DNA of 64,000 nucleotides, taken from contig CM061920.1 in the NCBI GenBank assembly GCA_031002005.1, positions 112,024,095 to 112,088,094 on the forward strand. The letters are read 5' to 3'. The position numbers were made by a program, and so were the translations under genes. Of the stretch, positions 11,109 to 23,372 are shown in pieces. The stretch comes from Vandiemenella viatica. Its lineage: Eukaryota > Arthropoda > Insecta > Orthoptera > Morabidae. How positions within the stretch are numbered: position 1 is the stretch's first letter; each line of letters starts with the position of its first letter. The notes beneath the pieces are model-generated. The model saw only the letters and a list, made by a program, of their open reading frames with translations. It searched no databases and was not told the DNA's origin.

Positions 11109-12143
11109 ATTTGGCTTGATGGTCTTTTTTGATAAAACGTATTCGGCACCATGTCCCCGGCCTCCCTGACGACGTCAGTACGTCGTGAGCTGCTACTGAA
11201 GAAGAGACGGAATGGAGAATGACGTAACTAGTTGCGTGTGGTCCGCACGCTGTAGCTAGACGCAAACAGCAGTGGAAAGTGTTTCTCCGGGCTATAAGCA
11301 TGTGGGAGTTAACGTCACAACAGCCGTGTGTGTAGGAGTCGACGCGTTCGCGGTAAATTAGTAGTGCTGAGCACACATTCGAAAAGTGTACATAAAGATG
11401 CCAACCTAACGGTAGAAAATATCCTTCAATGTATGTATTACGGTATTATCTTACAGACCTCCCTGTGGTCTGCATATCGGAGATGAAAATTAGAAAAAAG
11501 TACTGTTATGATTGCTTGACATAATTAGTTAATTTCTTAAAAGATCCTACCAGCCTATAGAGTTGCTGCAACATTCAAATTGAAGTCTATGGAACTCTGA
11601 AATCAGGACGGCCATTCTAAGGTATGACCGAAGATCAAGGGGCCTCTTCGGAGAAACGTACGGCGGCATTAGGCAAGTTTAGGAAGAGAACAGAAGGAGT
11701 GAGATAAGAAAATGAAAGGGTTTGTTTTTATTTTATTAGTTTATTTATTTATTTATTTGGTATTCGGCTACTTAAGACATACAGCCTGCTCAAGTGTAAT
11801 TATTAATCTCTTCCAGCATCAGTATCTCCAGTACCACTAAGTATAGACACCACAGAGCGAACACGACATTAACACACAAAACACATGCCCTCAGCCGGAC
11901 TCGTGAACGGACAAACCAGCTGCAAGGAGGCAATACGTCCGTTTATAAGCTGCCTTCATGAAACTTATTCTTTATTTGACACTGAAACTCTTTTGACAGA
12001 AAGTTATAGATTTTTTTTATTTACTTAGCTTCATTCTGTTTAATTTGACGTTAATTCCAATCGTTACAGCAATTTTAATCAAGCATTAAGAAATTAGATT
12101 CGCTTAAGCTAGTTTCATTCAACGTTTCGGAACAAAATTATAA

Positions 12144-13041
12144 GTGACTAGCCTCGTACCCGCGACTTCGTACGCGTGGATTAAGAATTTTTTTGCCAGA
12201 ATTAAATATAAAAAGTTGTTGGTAACGAAGGATTGGTCCCAAACAATATCGAGTCGGCATAATATGACAGGAAAGCTATCACTATATCATTCTACCGTCG
12301 AACCTGCCTCTTGAAGAGAATCAATTTCCAACATATTTCTGCCACTATTCGATAAGATTTCAAAATTTCGTGACTACAACTGTTAATCATACTGGAAAAA
12401 ATATCCTGTGCCCTTCATACAGCTTTCCTTATAAAATTCCACCACAACGATATAGCCATATAGTCGTCAAAATGTAACAAAAAGACAGAGACTTACTTCC
12501 GTATTTATATTAGTATTACTGTGGTTCACACTCACACACTGACTGCGAACAACACCTGAGGGATCATTATAACGTAAAAAAGTGTACACCTACAAAATTG
12601 CAAGACTACCTACGATTTGCCTCGCATTGCACCCCTAACTTTATAATATCTACAGTTTAACATTCAATCCAAATAACCTACGGCCCAGGCCTGACTCTTA
12701 CGATGAAAAACAATTTTTAAAAATATTGGCCTGCATGGAGATTTGAACCGGAGACCACGACGTTCGTAAGCAAGCTCTTTAGCACACGGAAACACGGTCT
12801 GGAGACGTCCACATCCAACGTGTCTATCTATCGCCGTATTTCGAAGTTATGAGACAAAATTTGTTATTTATACAGATAATTTTTCAATCAAATATGGACA
12901 GTATTTTTCTCCTCGTTTCAAAGGATAAGTGTGCAAAGTTTCATCGAGATCGGATGAAAACTGTGGATTTGTATGAAGAACAAACAAACAAACAAACAAA
13001 CAAACAAACAAACATACATTCATCTTTATATACAAAGATTT
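12144..13041 (+). mobile_element. RTE-like non-LTR retroelement 3' end with (AAAC)n tail (copy 2)
   Basis: Same as at 2131-3030, with the same end motif, tRNA-like insert and AAAC tail. No coding capacity. Confidence 0.55.
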
Positions 13042-13315
13042 ATGACCTTCCAGTCGTGGGGCAGATAGGCGCCTTGTTTAGTTTGGTGCTACAGGAATGG
13101 TAACATTAAAGAACCAATATGCAGAACAGTCATTTAAGTGATTTTCTCCTGCGAATATCTGAAATTGTAGCCGAGTTAAAACATGGAACTAACGAGTGCA
13201 ATTAATGGCATTTCATTAGGAGGCAAATCTAAGAAAGTAGAATTTTTCCAGTTTAACACAACCTTTTTGTTTTGTTTTGTTCTTGTTATAATAAGTTAAC
13301 AAAATACAGATATTA

Positions 13316-14743
13316 CACAGACGGAAAAAAAAAATCCCAACACCAAGAAAAATTATTGTAGAGTAATGAAATTTGGACAATGCATTTGTCAAGTTAACAT
13401 GTTTAATTGATTAAATTTTCAAGATCACAGGTTAATTTAAGCTCAAGAAAATGCATTTCAAATGTGAAATACTGTTAAATTAATAGCCGGTGTAACCTCC
13501 AGAATTTTGAATGCAAGCCTGCAAACGTGAATGCATTGTGTCATACAGGTTTCGAATGTCACTTTGTGGTATGGAGTTCCATGCTTGTTGTACTTGTGCT
13601 GTCAATACTGGGACGGTCAGTGCTGGCTGTGGATGATGCTGGAGTTGTCGTCCAATGATATCCCATACGTGTTCAATTGGAGACAGATCTGGTGATCTCG
13701 CAGGCCAAGGTAACATGTCGACACTCTGTAGAGCACGTTGCGAGACAACAGCGGTATGAGGGCGAGCGTTATCCTGTTGAAAAACTCCCCCTTGAATGCT
13801 GTTCATGAATGGCAGCACTACAGGTTGAATTACCAGACTGACGTACAAATTTGCAGTCAGTGTGTTTGGTATAACCACAAGAGTGCTCCTGCTGTCATAG
13901 GAAATTGCTCCCCAGACCATGACTCCAGGTGTAGGTCCAGTGTGTCTAGGCCGCAGACAGTTTGGTTGCAGGCGTTCCCCTGGCCTCCTTCTGACCAACA
14001 CTCGGCCATCACTGGCACCAAGGCAGAACCTGCTTTCATCAGAAAACACAACAGATCTCCACTCCGTCCTCCAATGAGCTCTGGCTTGACACCACTGGAG
14101 TCGCAAACGGCGATGGCTTGTAGTCAGTGGAATGCACGCTACAGGGCGCCTGGCTCGGAGCTGTCCTTGAAGTAACCGATTTCTAACAGTTCGTTGTGTC
14201 ACTGTGGTACCAACTGCAGCTCGAATTTCTGCCGCAGACGCATTACGATGCGCCACAGCTGTACGCCGAATACGGCGGTCTTCCCTCTCAGTAGTGCCAC
14301 GTGGCCTCCCGGAACCCGGTATTCTTGAGGCAGTACCATCCCTTGACCACTGCACCCAACAATCATGCACAGTGGATACATTCCGGCCAAGTCTTTCTGC
14401 AATATCGCGAAAAGAAAATCCACCTTCTCGTAGCCCTATTACACGACCTCGTTCAAACTCGGTGAGCTGTTGATAATGGCTTCTTCGTCTTCTTAAAGGC
14501 ATTCTTGGCTAACATCAACTCACTATGTCAAATCTCAGCGGTAAATAACGTTCACAAACTTTACAGCGCGTATTTAAAGCAAACCTGATTTGCAAGCTCT
14601 GAGTAGCGCTACTAGCGCCACACTTATGCGCGAAGCGCGAAATTTGAATCGATGTCATCTTTCAGATGTATAAACACGCCTACCAAATTTCGTTTATCTA
14701 ACACAAGTCTTTCTTGGTGTTGGGATTTTTTTTTCCGTCTGTG
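13316..14743 (-). mobile_element. Tc1-like transposon, copy 2, with open transposase (1428 bp)
   Basis: Flanking TA at 13314-13315 and 14744-14745. Both inverted ends begin CACAGACGG plus an A-run and continue TCCCAACACCAAGAAA. The transposase is uninterrupted, so this copy has every part an autonomous element needs. Confidence 0.95.
13480..14502 (-). CDS. Tc1-like transposase, full length (340 aa)
   Basis: Cut-and-paste DNA transposase, expected to act in the nucleus on its own terminal repeats. Residues 1-55 form the first helix-turn-helix (LTEFERGRVIGLREGG ... IAERLGRNVSTVH). A GRPRGTTEREDRRI linker at about 68-80 leads to a second helix-turn-helix. The catalytic domain has the first Asp in FSDESRF (about 153), a VMVWGAISY block, the second Asp in QQDNARPHTA, and the Glu in SPDLSPIEHVWD. 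By my count 32 residues separate the second Asp from the Glu, where Tc1 proteins usually have 34. The protein ends NSGGYTGY. 340 aa is normal for the group. The start is the first Met, about 240 bases inside the right-hand terminal repeat. No intron is needed. It carries RIPGSGRP, like copy 3. Integrity is shown by sequence only; activity is not. Confidence 0.93.
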   Translation of the reverse strand: MPLRRRRSHYQQLTEFERGRVIGLREGGFSFRDIAERLGRNVSTVHDCWVQWSRDGTASRIPGSGRPRGTTEREDRRIRRTAVAHRNASAAEIRAAVGTTVTQRTVRNRLLQGQLRARRPVACIPLTTSHRRLRLQWCQARAHWRTEWRSVVFSDESRFCLGASDGRVLVRRRPGERLQPNCLRPRHTGPTPGVMVWGAISYDSRSTLVVIPNTLTANLYVSLVIQPVVLPFMNSIQGGVFQQDNARPHTAVVSQRALQSVDMLPWPARSPDLSPIEHVWDIIGRQLQHHPQPALTVPVLTAQVQQAWNSIPQSDIRNLYDTMHSRLQACIQNSGGYTGY

Positions 14744-15729
14744 TATTACGGTAACAAATGTTCAAAGTTACCTCATGTATAATAGATTTTCTTTAAATCA
14801 AGATTACAGCCACAGCTGCAATTTTCCCATAGCATGTTGATAAGTTATGAAACTCCAAAAGAGGCAGTGCAGTATTGCATGTTCAGCCACGAGTCTGCGC
14901 GATAATCCTGGACGCAGGGGAGTATTGTGTTCGTACTTCGTGTGCTCTTGCACTCCGGTGTTACCTGGGTTATGCGCTGCAGTGATACTGGTCCAACGCA
15001 CGCGTTCCACAGAGGTTTTCATCGACAGACATTCAATTGTTCCGGCTGACCAGACCGTGGGTGGAGCCGTTCGGTACGCGGTACGAATACCGGATTAAAA
15101 ATCAATCGTCTCAGTACGTGACCTGCCTCGTCACCAGCAGCGTCCACTGTGTTTGTTTACACTCTCGATTTTTTATTTTTATTTTTTAATGGACCTGGCA
15201 AGAGACGACACAGAGCTGATAAACTGGAACACCACATCATAACGGCGTGATTCGAAATCTGATCGCTAAAAAACTCCCAAACTGATAGATTTCTGGCAAC
15301 TCTGCGATATTTTTCTTTCGTCTAACTATTTATCAATTTTCTTGTAGCTTCCTTTTCGTTACGTGCATGCATGAACTAAGATGAAATTTCAAATATTTCT
15401 ATCAGCAGCATATTACGTCTAAAAGCGTTAAAAACAGTGGCGATATAATTTTCCACTCCGATTTGATAACAAGGTTGGATCTGATAATTTTAAAGTGTGG
15501 AATGAACTATGCGAACGTAGAAGCATTCAATTAACGATTTTAGGAATATGAGTAAACTTTCTAACCTGTAAATGAAATTTCTGATGATTATCAATTTTAA
15601 TCGGAATGTCGTAAGCATTCTATGTAATCATCCACTTTGGCTGATTTACCTACGATTTTAAATGCAAAAAAAACCCACAAACATACCCAATAAATAAACA
15701 GAAAAGTCACACTATAAATTTGTTTTAAG

Positions 15730-16170
15730 AAGGGCGGTGGGGGAGAGCGGCAGCACATTTTTGAGAGAAATGTAACCATTATTTTTAACTTATTTTAAAG
15801 CACATGTGCCCACAGTGCCTTCGAGATCGAATAAAAACTGGAGGCTTGTATGTCACAACAAAAACTTTAAAACTTTTTAAATTTTAAGTTCCAATTTGTA
15901 GGTCAGCAACTGTTCGATCGGAATCGGTCCAACGCCGTTTGACAGGAAATGTTATGGGCTCTCAGAACATCGCTATCCACTTTGGCCGATTAAGAAATAT
16001 TTGCAAAAGACTGCATGGTGTCAAATGTAAATTTTGTTTAAGTAGATTGATGGGAGAGAGTGTTGGGTTTTGTAAACCTGATGTAGACAATATTTTCCTC
16101 TTTGTTTTAAAGTATACTTGTGCAAGGTTCTATCAAAAACTGTAGCTTTGTATAAAGAACATTTGCAAAA
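15730..16170 (+). repeat. Degenerate 3'UTR-like tandem array, first part (copy 2)
   Basis: Same as 5705-6145. It ends at the A2/B2 junction after TTTGCAAAA. Confidence 0.7.
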
Positions 16171-17879
16171 GCGAACATAGAACCACCCTATGTTAAAGAG
16201 CACAGCTGAGTGAGGCGTGTGCTTTTGGTGCTTCTGGACGAAGGGGGTCGCAGATGAATATCTATGTTTCTTCTTACGCGGCCTTTACGCGACACAGTCT
16301 GTTTCATCCTTTGCATAAAGTGCCAAGGTATGAACCAGTACCGGTGTACATTACGGTACAGTCAACGTGCCAGATAGCGGAAAATATTAATAAAGAAACA
16401 TCTGGCATAAAAAATAAAATAAAGAAACGTAAAATAGCTTGTGACAACTGTTCTACCTTAATTTTCAGTATAATTTAAATCGTTATGCGATTCAGTTATA
16501 TGTGTCAGCACTTTAATCAAAAGATATTAACTTTATCTGTATTTTTTATCCTAATTGCTGAAATATGTCTAATTTTGGATGAACGACATCATTTCTGCTC
16601 CTTTGTACAGTTCAGAACAGGTTCTTTCAGTATGTAAAAAAAGTTATTTCATCACAACCTGTTGCTTTATGTGAATAATTATTCAAATTTTTATTTTATT
16701 TTTACACGTAAAAAAGATGTCCAAATTTCCGAATAAACGTTTCTAGTCGGTACAGTGGTGATAGTGCGAACTCGCCTTCCCTCCTAAGCGCATTCGGCTG
16801 GCCAGCTGCGTCAGTCTCATCAGGGACTGAACCGCGCAAAATTCTCATCTCCGCACAGCCAGAGCAGATTGAAAACATCGACCAAGTACGCCATCGACCC
16901 AGGGATTATGACGAACGGAAATAGCTTGCTGCAGGATAGCGAATTTTCTGTGTGCTCCAGACCAAAAAAACGAGTCGCTAGATACAGCTATTGACTCTCT
17001 GCAATCGATACATCCGCAAACTAACTTCCGTTTCTGCCGACAAAAATTATGAATAAAAAAATTCGCAGCGTGGTTTCTGTCCTAGCTATATTATATAAAT
17101 GTAACTCAAAATTCCTCCACAGTATAGGGGCCTATTGTTATTACAACTGATCTCAAGAGGAATGTTTTGGTGAATGTTAAAAACATATGAAGGGCCAAGG
17201 AGAAGAATGCATTTAGTCAATGAAAATTCAAAACTAATGTTCTGGAACTTTTATATAGTTTGATACCATCTCTTTCAACCACGTGAATCACCAGTGGGAA
17301 GTATGATTACAGTTTTCTGTAATGAAGAAGTGTAACAAGGGGAAACAATGACCTTAGTCACATTACGGTGAGGGGAAACCATTTGTTATTAATTGTGTAA
17401 ACTAACATTTAATAACAGATTATGATTAATATTAATACATACAGAAACTTACTTTAGCAATATTAATCATGACTTGTTCTACGGCACCGATGACGATCTA
17501 ATCGAAACGCGAAGCCAAAAAAAAAAAAATTTTATTTTAGCTGCACTAGTTGGATAAAGTATAACATAACTACCAGAAACCTATTATTGGTAAAGTACCT
17601 AAGGAAAAAGGTATAAACATCAAATTTTTAATTTGTTTTAATTGCGATGGTGCACATACGATTTTATGGCTCACTCTGTGAAAAGCCTTTGAAAGATCTA
17701 GTACTGCATTATCAGTTTTGCCTTTGTTGTCCATTTCATCCGAATATCTTGTATATAGCCCACTAACTGAGATTAATATGAATGTCCTTGCCTAAAGCCA
17801 TGTCGTCGACTTGAAAACCACTTACGTTCCTCTAAATTAATGGAGAAATTGATGAGCAACTGAATCAGAAGTGTCTGTG

Positions 17880-18445
17880 AGGAACGTAAATAGTCTTCAA
17901 GTCGACAACAGGGTTTAGGCTAATCTCAGTTAGTGGGCTATATGCAAGATATGTCGGATGAAATGGACAAGTGAGGCCAAACGGATAATGTCTTTCAAAG
18001 GTTTTTGACAGAGTGAGCCATAAAATGGTACTAAATAAGCAAAAACTACTGGAGTGAATGAAATAGTAATGTTCTGCATAGAAGAATTCTTATGGTAGGA
18101 AATGTCGTATCAAAAGAAGTGTACTTGAAAATTGGAGTGCCAAAGGGTAGTGTACTGAAACCATTTCTATTCTTTATTCTAATGAAGGATTGTGTCGGTG
18201 GATTACTATCAGAAGTTAGGTTGTTGGCAGACGACATAGTGTTATATAATATGATCAATACGAGAGCAGACTGTGATCAGGACAGGATATCTACCTGGGT
18301 ACGTCAACGTAGTATGAAGAGTCAACTTATTAGGTACACAGATAAAAAACTAAAGGTTCATCATAATTATAAGGTGGGGAATGACATTTTTCGCGAAATT
18401 CTTGTCTGCATAAGCGCCTTTATTTATGAACACGGATGTAATTAG
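17880..18445 (+). pseudogene. LINE reverse transcriptase fragment (copy 2)
   Basis: Same insertion as 7825-8330 with a better preserved frame. 18092-18445 is open for 117 codons and shows GVPKGSVLKPFLFFILM followed by LLSEVRLLADDIVLY (ADD near 18228-18236) and KSQLIRYTDKKLKVHHNYKVG. The sequence after KVG no longer matches the family, and no N-terminal domain is attached. The inverted companion piece is at 17661-17832. Confidence 0.82.
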
Positions 18446-20146
18446 TGTAGAATTCAATCATTTCCTTCTTTGGGCGCTATGATAACGGATGCCAGTGATA
18501 AGCATAGTGAAAAATCTAAAAAATTAAGTAATAAACTAAATTTTGGGTCACCAAATTTCTTCAGTCACTAAAAGGCAGAAAGTCACATTATTTACTTGAT
18601 GTCAGTGATAAAATTTATTTTAGTGAGAATTTCCATATATCGAAGTTATGTTAAATGTGTATACGAAGACTTGAATCGTACAACCATGTTCCATATGACT
18701 CCTAACGGAACAAATTTAATAAAGTTCATAATTTCTTATTGGGTACCTCACTAAAAAATAGTACAGAATTTGAGACTAATATTTTTTAGTAAAAAACACA
18801 ATTTTCTAACCCAATAGGACAATTTATGATTATATGTCATCATTGTTTAATTTTTATACAGTGCAGGTCACTGGGTTTGAGAATTATGCTTAAAGAACAA
18901 GGACGTCGATCATTTTTAATGTTTAAAATAGCTTGATTTAATATTTTTATGACATCTACCGTAATATAAAATTGTAGTTAAATTTCTTGTAATCTAATTA
19001 AGCCAGCTTTTGAAAGGAAAACCTTGTTTTTAGTCTCCTGAAAAATTTCGTTGAACGAACTAAAATAGATCTTCTCCCTGAACGTTCGTATATAATGGTG
19101 CCTGATGCCTGATGCCTATCTGATAACAGATATTTACAACAAAAAATCAGTGAAAGTAATAACAAAACAGTTTTAAGATCGGAATGTATTTAGGCGGCGG
19201 AATGTTTAGCTATATTAAAAAGAGGAGAAATTGAATAGTAAGAGAAAAAGAAAAGAAAATTTGGTGAAAAATTTTCAGACCAATGAAAAGCAGAAATGAG
19301 TGGAAGAAAAATAATATAGAATTATGTATAAAAACTTTCGGATGCTAACACAAAAAGAAGAATTTCTTTTTATGGAAACCTGGCGGCAATCAATCAAAAG
19401 AATGAATGAAAAAATATTCCAAAACTTAAATTCATTAATTTTAATTATTACAGTCATAAATCAAAACACAAATGAATCTTAAGAAGAAAAAAAAATACCG
19501 AACAAGGTGGTATGTTGGAGAAGGTACATGAGAAAGTACAGATACAGAGAGAAATGTTTGGGCAGAAGAAGTAAAAAAAAAATAATTGAAGGATGAAGAA
19601 TTATTAGAAGCAAAGGAATGGAGAGAAGTCATCCATAGCGATGATCGAAAAGAAGAAGAATATTTCAATACATTTCGAATAATAGTTCTTTCACAAAATT
19701 TAAGACAGCACTGAACAGAGCAAAGCCCACGCCATTCCCCGTCAACAAATAACCAACTGTTTACATAGGACGTCGCATATTAATGATTGACATGTTACTT
19801 CTCCCGGACATGTTACAATACTAAAAATCAAGTATATAAGATGGAAATCATACGGAATGTACTTCTAACCCGCAGCAAAAAATTAGACCGTCAGGCTCAT
19901 ACCAAAACTTACTGAACGTAAATTACTGTTGTTTTACAGTAACAAGAAGGAAGCGAATACAATAATTTTCAGCACCATACACGGGCAGAACAAACAAGTC
20001 TTTGAGTTATCTTTCGGGTTGCCAAATGCTTGCTGCCAACGATGGAGAAATCACTATTAGCTGCATTTGATGCGGTTATTTATTTCGTATGGTAGAAGAA
20101 ATACAAAAGCAGTAACTACACTAACTTACAATAAATATATCTATTA

Positions 20147-21165
20147 CTACAGACTGATGTCTAACGATTGCAGCCATTCAATTGCTTCTGTTGTTGCTTC
20201 GTGAATCTGATTCATTGAACCACTGAATTTTCTGAGAGGGTATTCCATGTCGATGTGGTGAATGGTTTGCTCATAGTTACCGCAGTCACAAGAAGGATTC
20301 TCTGTCATTCCCCACTTGTACGAGACAACCAGTAGTTGCATCTACCGTGGCCTGTTCTCACTCGGTTCAGTGCCGTACAGGTTTTCCTAGGAAGGTTGAA
20401 TCCAGGAGGTTGTCGTGTAGGGTCTTGAATTAGCGCCTGTTTGTCGGGGTTGGAATTTGTCCACTCAGCGCACCATGCTTCGCCTATTTTGAAATTATTT
20501 TGGACCAACTCTTGACCAAACTTGCATGTTGAATATCTAGCTTTGTGTGTGTAGTCGTGATGAATTGGAAGTTGTGGATAACTTAAGCATTTCTGCCATT
20601 CATTTTTTAATGCCTCTTGTCTTCGGAGACTTGGTGGAGCGATGTTAGAGAGTACAGGCAGCCAGTCTGTAGGTGTAGATTTAACAGTTCCAGATATTGT
20701 TCTCATTGTGTCATTTAGTTGAACGACTATCTTTTTTGTGTGACTGCTGTTTAGCCATACTGGACTGCAGTATTCGGCAGTTGAATATACCAGAGCAAGA
20801 GCTGATGTTCTGAGAACTGCGGCATGTGCTCCCCAACCCGTTCCTGAAAGTTTGTGAAGGATGTTATTTCGAGTTTTTACTTTTGCCGCTGTTTCATGGA
20901 TATGCTCCTTATACGTCAATGAGCGGTCAAGAACCACACATAGATATTTTGGATGGGGATTGTATTTAAGTAATTGTTCTCTGAATTTTATTTCAGGTCT
21001 ATAGTGGGCTTTTCTATTATTAAGGTGGAATGAGCTGACCTCTGTCTTATTTATATTCAGTTTCAGGCGCCAAGTGTTGAAGTACTCATTCAGTTTCTGA
21101 AGATCAATTGCGAGAATTTCTTGAGATGTTTTGATTCGGTTATGTGAGCGTAAGCCCAAATTCAT
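20147..21165 (-). pseudogene. 5'-truncated jockey-like LINE, RT C-terminal part (copy 3)
   Basis: Same insertion as copies 1 and 2. The frame from 21165 down to 20305 matches copy 2. An extra A near 21195 and an extra A near 21261 place about 90 upstream codons in the same frame (open to 21435), but that extension has no LINE-like content and looks accidental. The CDCG tail is again in another frame. Confidence 0.86.
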
Positions 21166-22199
21166 ATTTGGCTTGATGGTCTTTTTTGATAAAAACGTAT
21201 TCGGCACCATGTCCCCGGCCTCCCTGACGACGTCAGTACGTCGTGAGCTGCTACTGAAGAAAGAGACGGAATGGAGAATGACGTAACTAGTTGCGTGTGG
21301 TCCGCACGCTGTAGCTAGACGCAAACAGCAGTGGAAAGTGTTTCTCCGGGCTATAAGCATGTGGGAGTTAACGTCACAACAGCCGTGTGTGTAGGAGTCG
21401 ACGCGTTCGCGGTAAATTAGTAGTGCTGAGCACACATTCGAAAAGTGTACATAAAGATGCCAACCTAACGGTAGAAAATATCCTTCAATGTATGTATTAC
21501 GGTATTATCTTACAGACCTCCCTGTGGTCTGCATATCGGAGATGAAAATTAGAAAAAAGTACTGTTATGATTGCTTGACATAATTAGTTAATTTCTTAAA
21601 AGATCCTACCAGCCTATAGAGTTGCTGCAACATTCAAATTGAAGTCTATGGAACTCTGAAATCAGGACGGCCATTCTAAGGTATGACCGAAGATCAAGGG
21701 GCCTCTTCGGAGAAACGTACGGCGGCATTAGGCAAGTTTAGGAAGAGAACAGAAGGAGTGAGATAAGAAAATGAAAGGGTTTGTTTTTATTTTATTAGTT
21801 TATTTATTTATTTATTTGGTATTCGGCTACTTAAGACATACAGCCTGCTCAAGTGTAATTATTAATCTCTTCCAGCATCAGTATCTCCAGTACCACTAAG
21901 TATAGACACCACAGAGCGAACACGACATTAACACACAAAACACATGCCCTCAGCCGGACTCGTGAACGGACAAACCAGCTGCAAGGAGGCAATACGTCCG
22001 TTTATAAGCTGCCTTCATGAAACTTATTCTTTATTTGACACTGAAACTCTTTTGACAAGATAGATTTTTTTTATTTTACTTAGCTTCATTCTGTTTAATT
22101 TGACGTTAATTCCAATCGTTACAGCAATTTTAATCAAGCATTAAGAAATTAGATTCGCTTAAGCTAGTTTCATTCAACGTTTCGGAACAAAATTATAAG

Positions 22200-23098
22200 T
22201 GACTAGCCTCGTACCCGCGACTTCGTACGCGTGGATTAAGAATTTTTTTTTGCCAGAATTAAATATAAAAAGTTGTTGGTAACGAAGGATTGGTCCCAAA
22301 CAATATCGAGTCGGCATAATATGACAGGAAAGCTATCACTATATCATTCTACCGTCGAACCTGCCTCTTGAAGAGAATCAATTTTCCAACATATTTCTGC
22401 CACTATTCGATAAGATTTCAAAATTTCGTGACTACAACTGTTAATCATACTGGAAAAAATATCCTGTGCCCTTCATACAGCTTTCCTTATAAAATTCCAC
22501 CACAACGATATAGCCATATAGTCGTCAAAATGTAACAAAAAGACAGAGACTTACTTCCGTATTTATATTAGTATTACTGTGGTTCACACTCACACACTGA
22601 CTGCGAACAACACCTGAGGGATCATTATAACGTAAAAAAGTGTACACCTACAAAATTGCAAGACTACCTACGATTTGCCTCGCATTGCACCCCTAACTTT
22701 ATAATATCTACAGTTTAACATTCAATCCAAATAACCTACGGCCCAGGCCTGACTCTTACGATGAAAAACAATTTTTAAAAATATTGGCCTGCATGGAGAT
22801 TTGAACCGGAGACCACGACGTTCGTAAGCAAGCTCTTTAGCACACGGAAACACGGTCTGGAGACGTCCACATCCAACGTGTCTATCTATCGCCGTATTTC
22901 GAAGTTATGAGACAAAATTTGTTATTTATACAGATAATTTTTCAATCAAATATGGACAGTATTTTTCTCCTCGTTTCAAAGGATAAGTGTGCAAAGTTTC
23001 ATCGAGATCGGATGAAAACTGTGGATTTGTATGAAGAACAAACAAACAAACAAACAAACAAACAAACAAACATACATTCATCTTTATATACAAAGATT
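22200..23098 (+). mobile_element. RTE-like non-LTR retroelement 3' end with (AAAC)n tail (copy 3)
   Basis: Same as at 2131-3030 and 12144-13041. Confidence 0.55.
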
Positions 23099-23372
23099 TA
23101 TGACCTTCCAGTCGTGGGGCAGATAGGCGCCTTGTTTAGTTTGGTGCTACAGGAATGGTAACATTAAAGAACCAATATGCAGAACAGTCATTTAAGTGAT
23201 TTTCTCCTGCGAATATCTGAAATTGTAGCCGAGTTAAAACATGGAACTAACGAGTGCAATTAATGGCATTTCATTAGGAGGCAAATCTAAGAAAGTAGAA
23301 TTTTTCCAGTTTAACACACCTTTTTGTTTTGTTTTGTTCTTGTTATAATAAGTTAACAAAATACAGATATTA

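Larger units (their letters stand above)
10015..20071. repeat. Tandem 10-kb unit, copy 2 (A2 + B2)
   Basis: Second direct copy, 10057 bases. A2 is 10015-16170 and B2 is 16171-20071. It is closer to copy 3 than to copy 1. Specific to it are a 6-base deletion just right of the Tc1-like element near 14758 and an insertion in the A-rich stretch near 15670. Confidence 0.95.

Noticed and set aside
13738..14473. Plus-strand open frames of 145 and 89 codons (and equivalents near 3780-4460 and 23920-24530)
   Set aside because: They are antisense shadows of the GC-rich transposase gene and show no independent domain.
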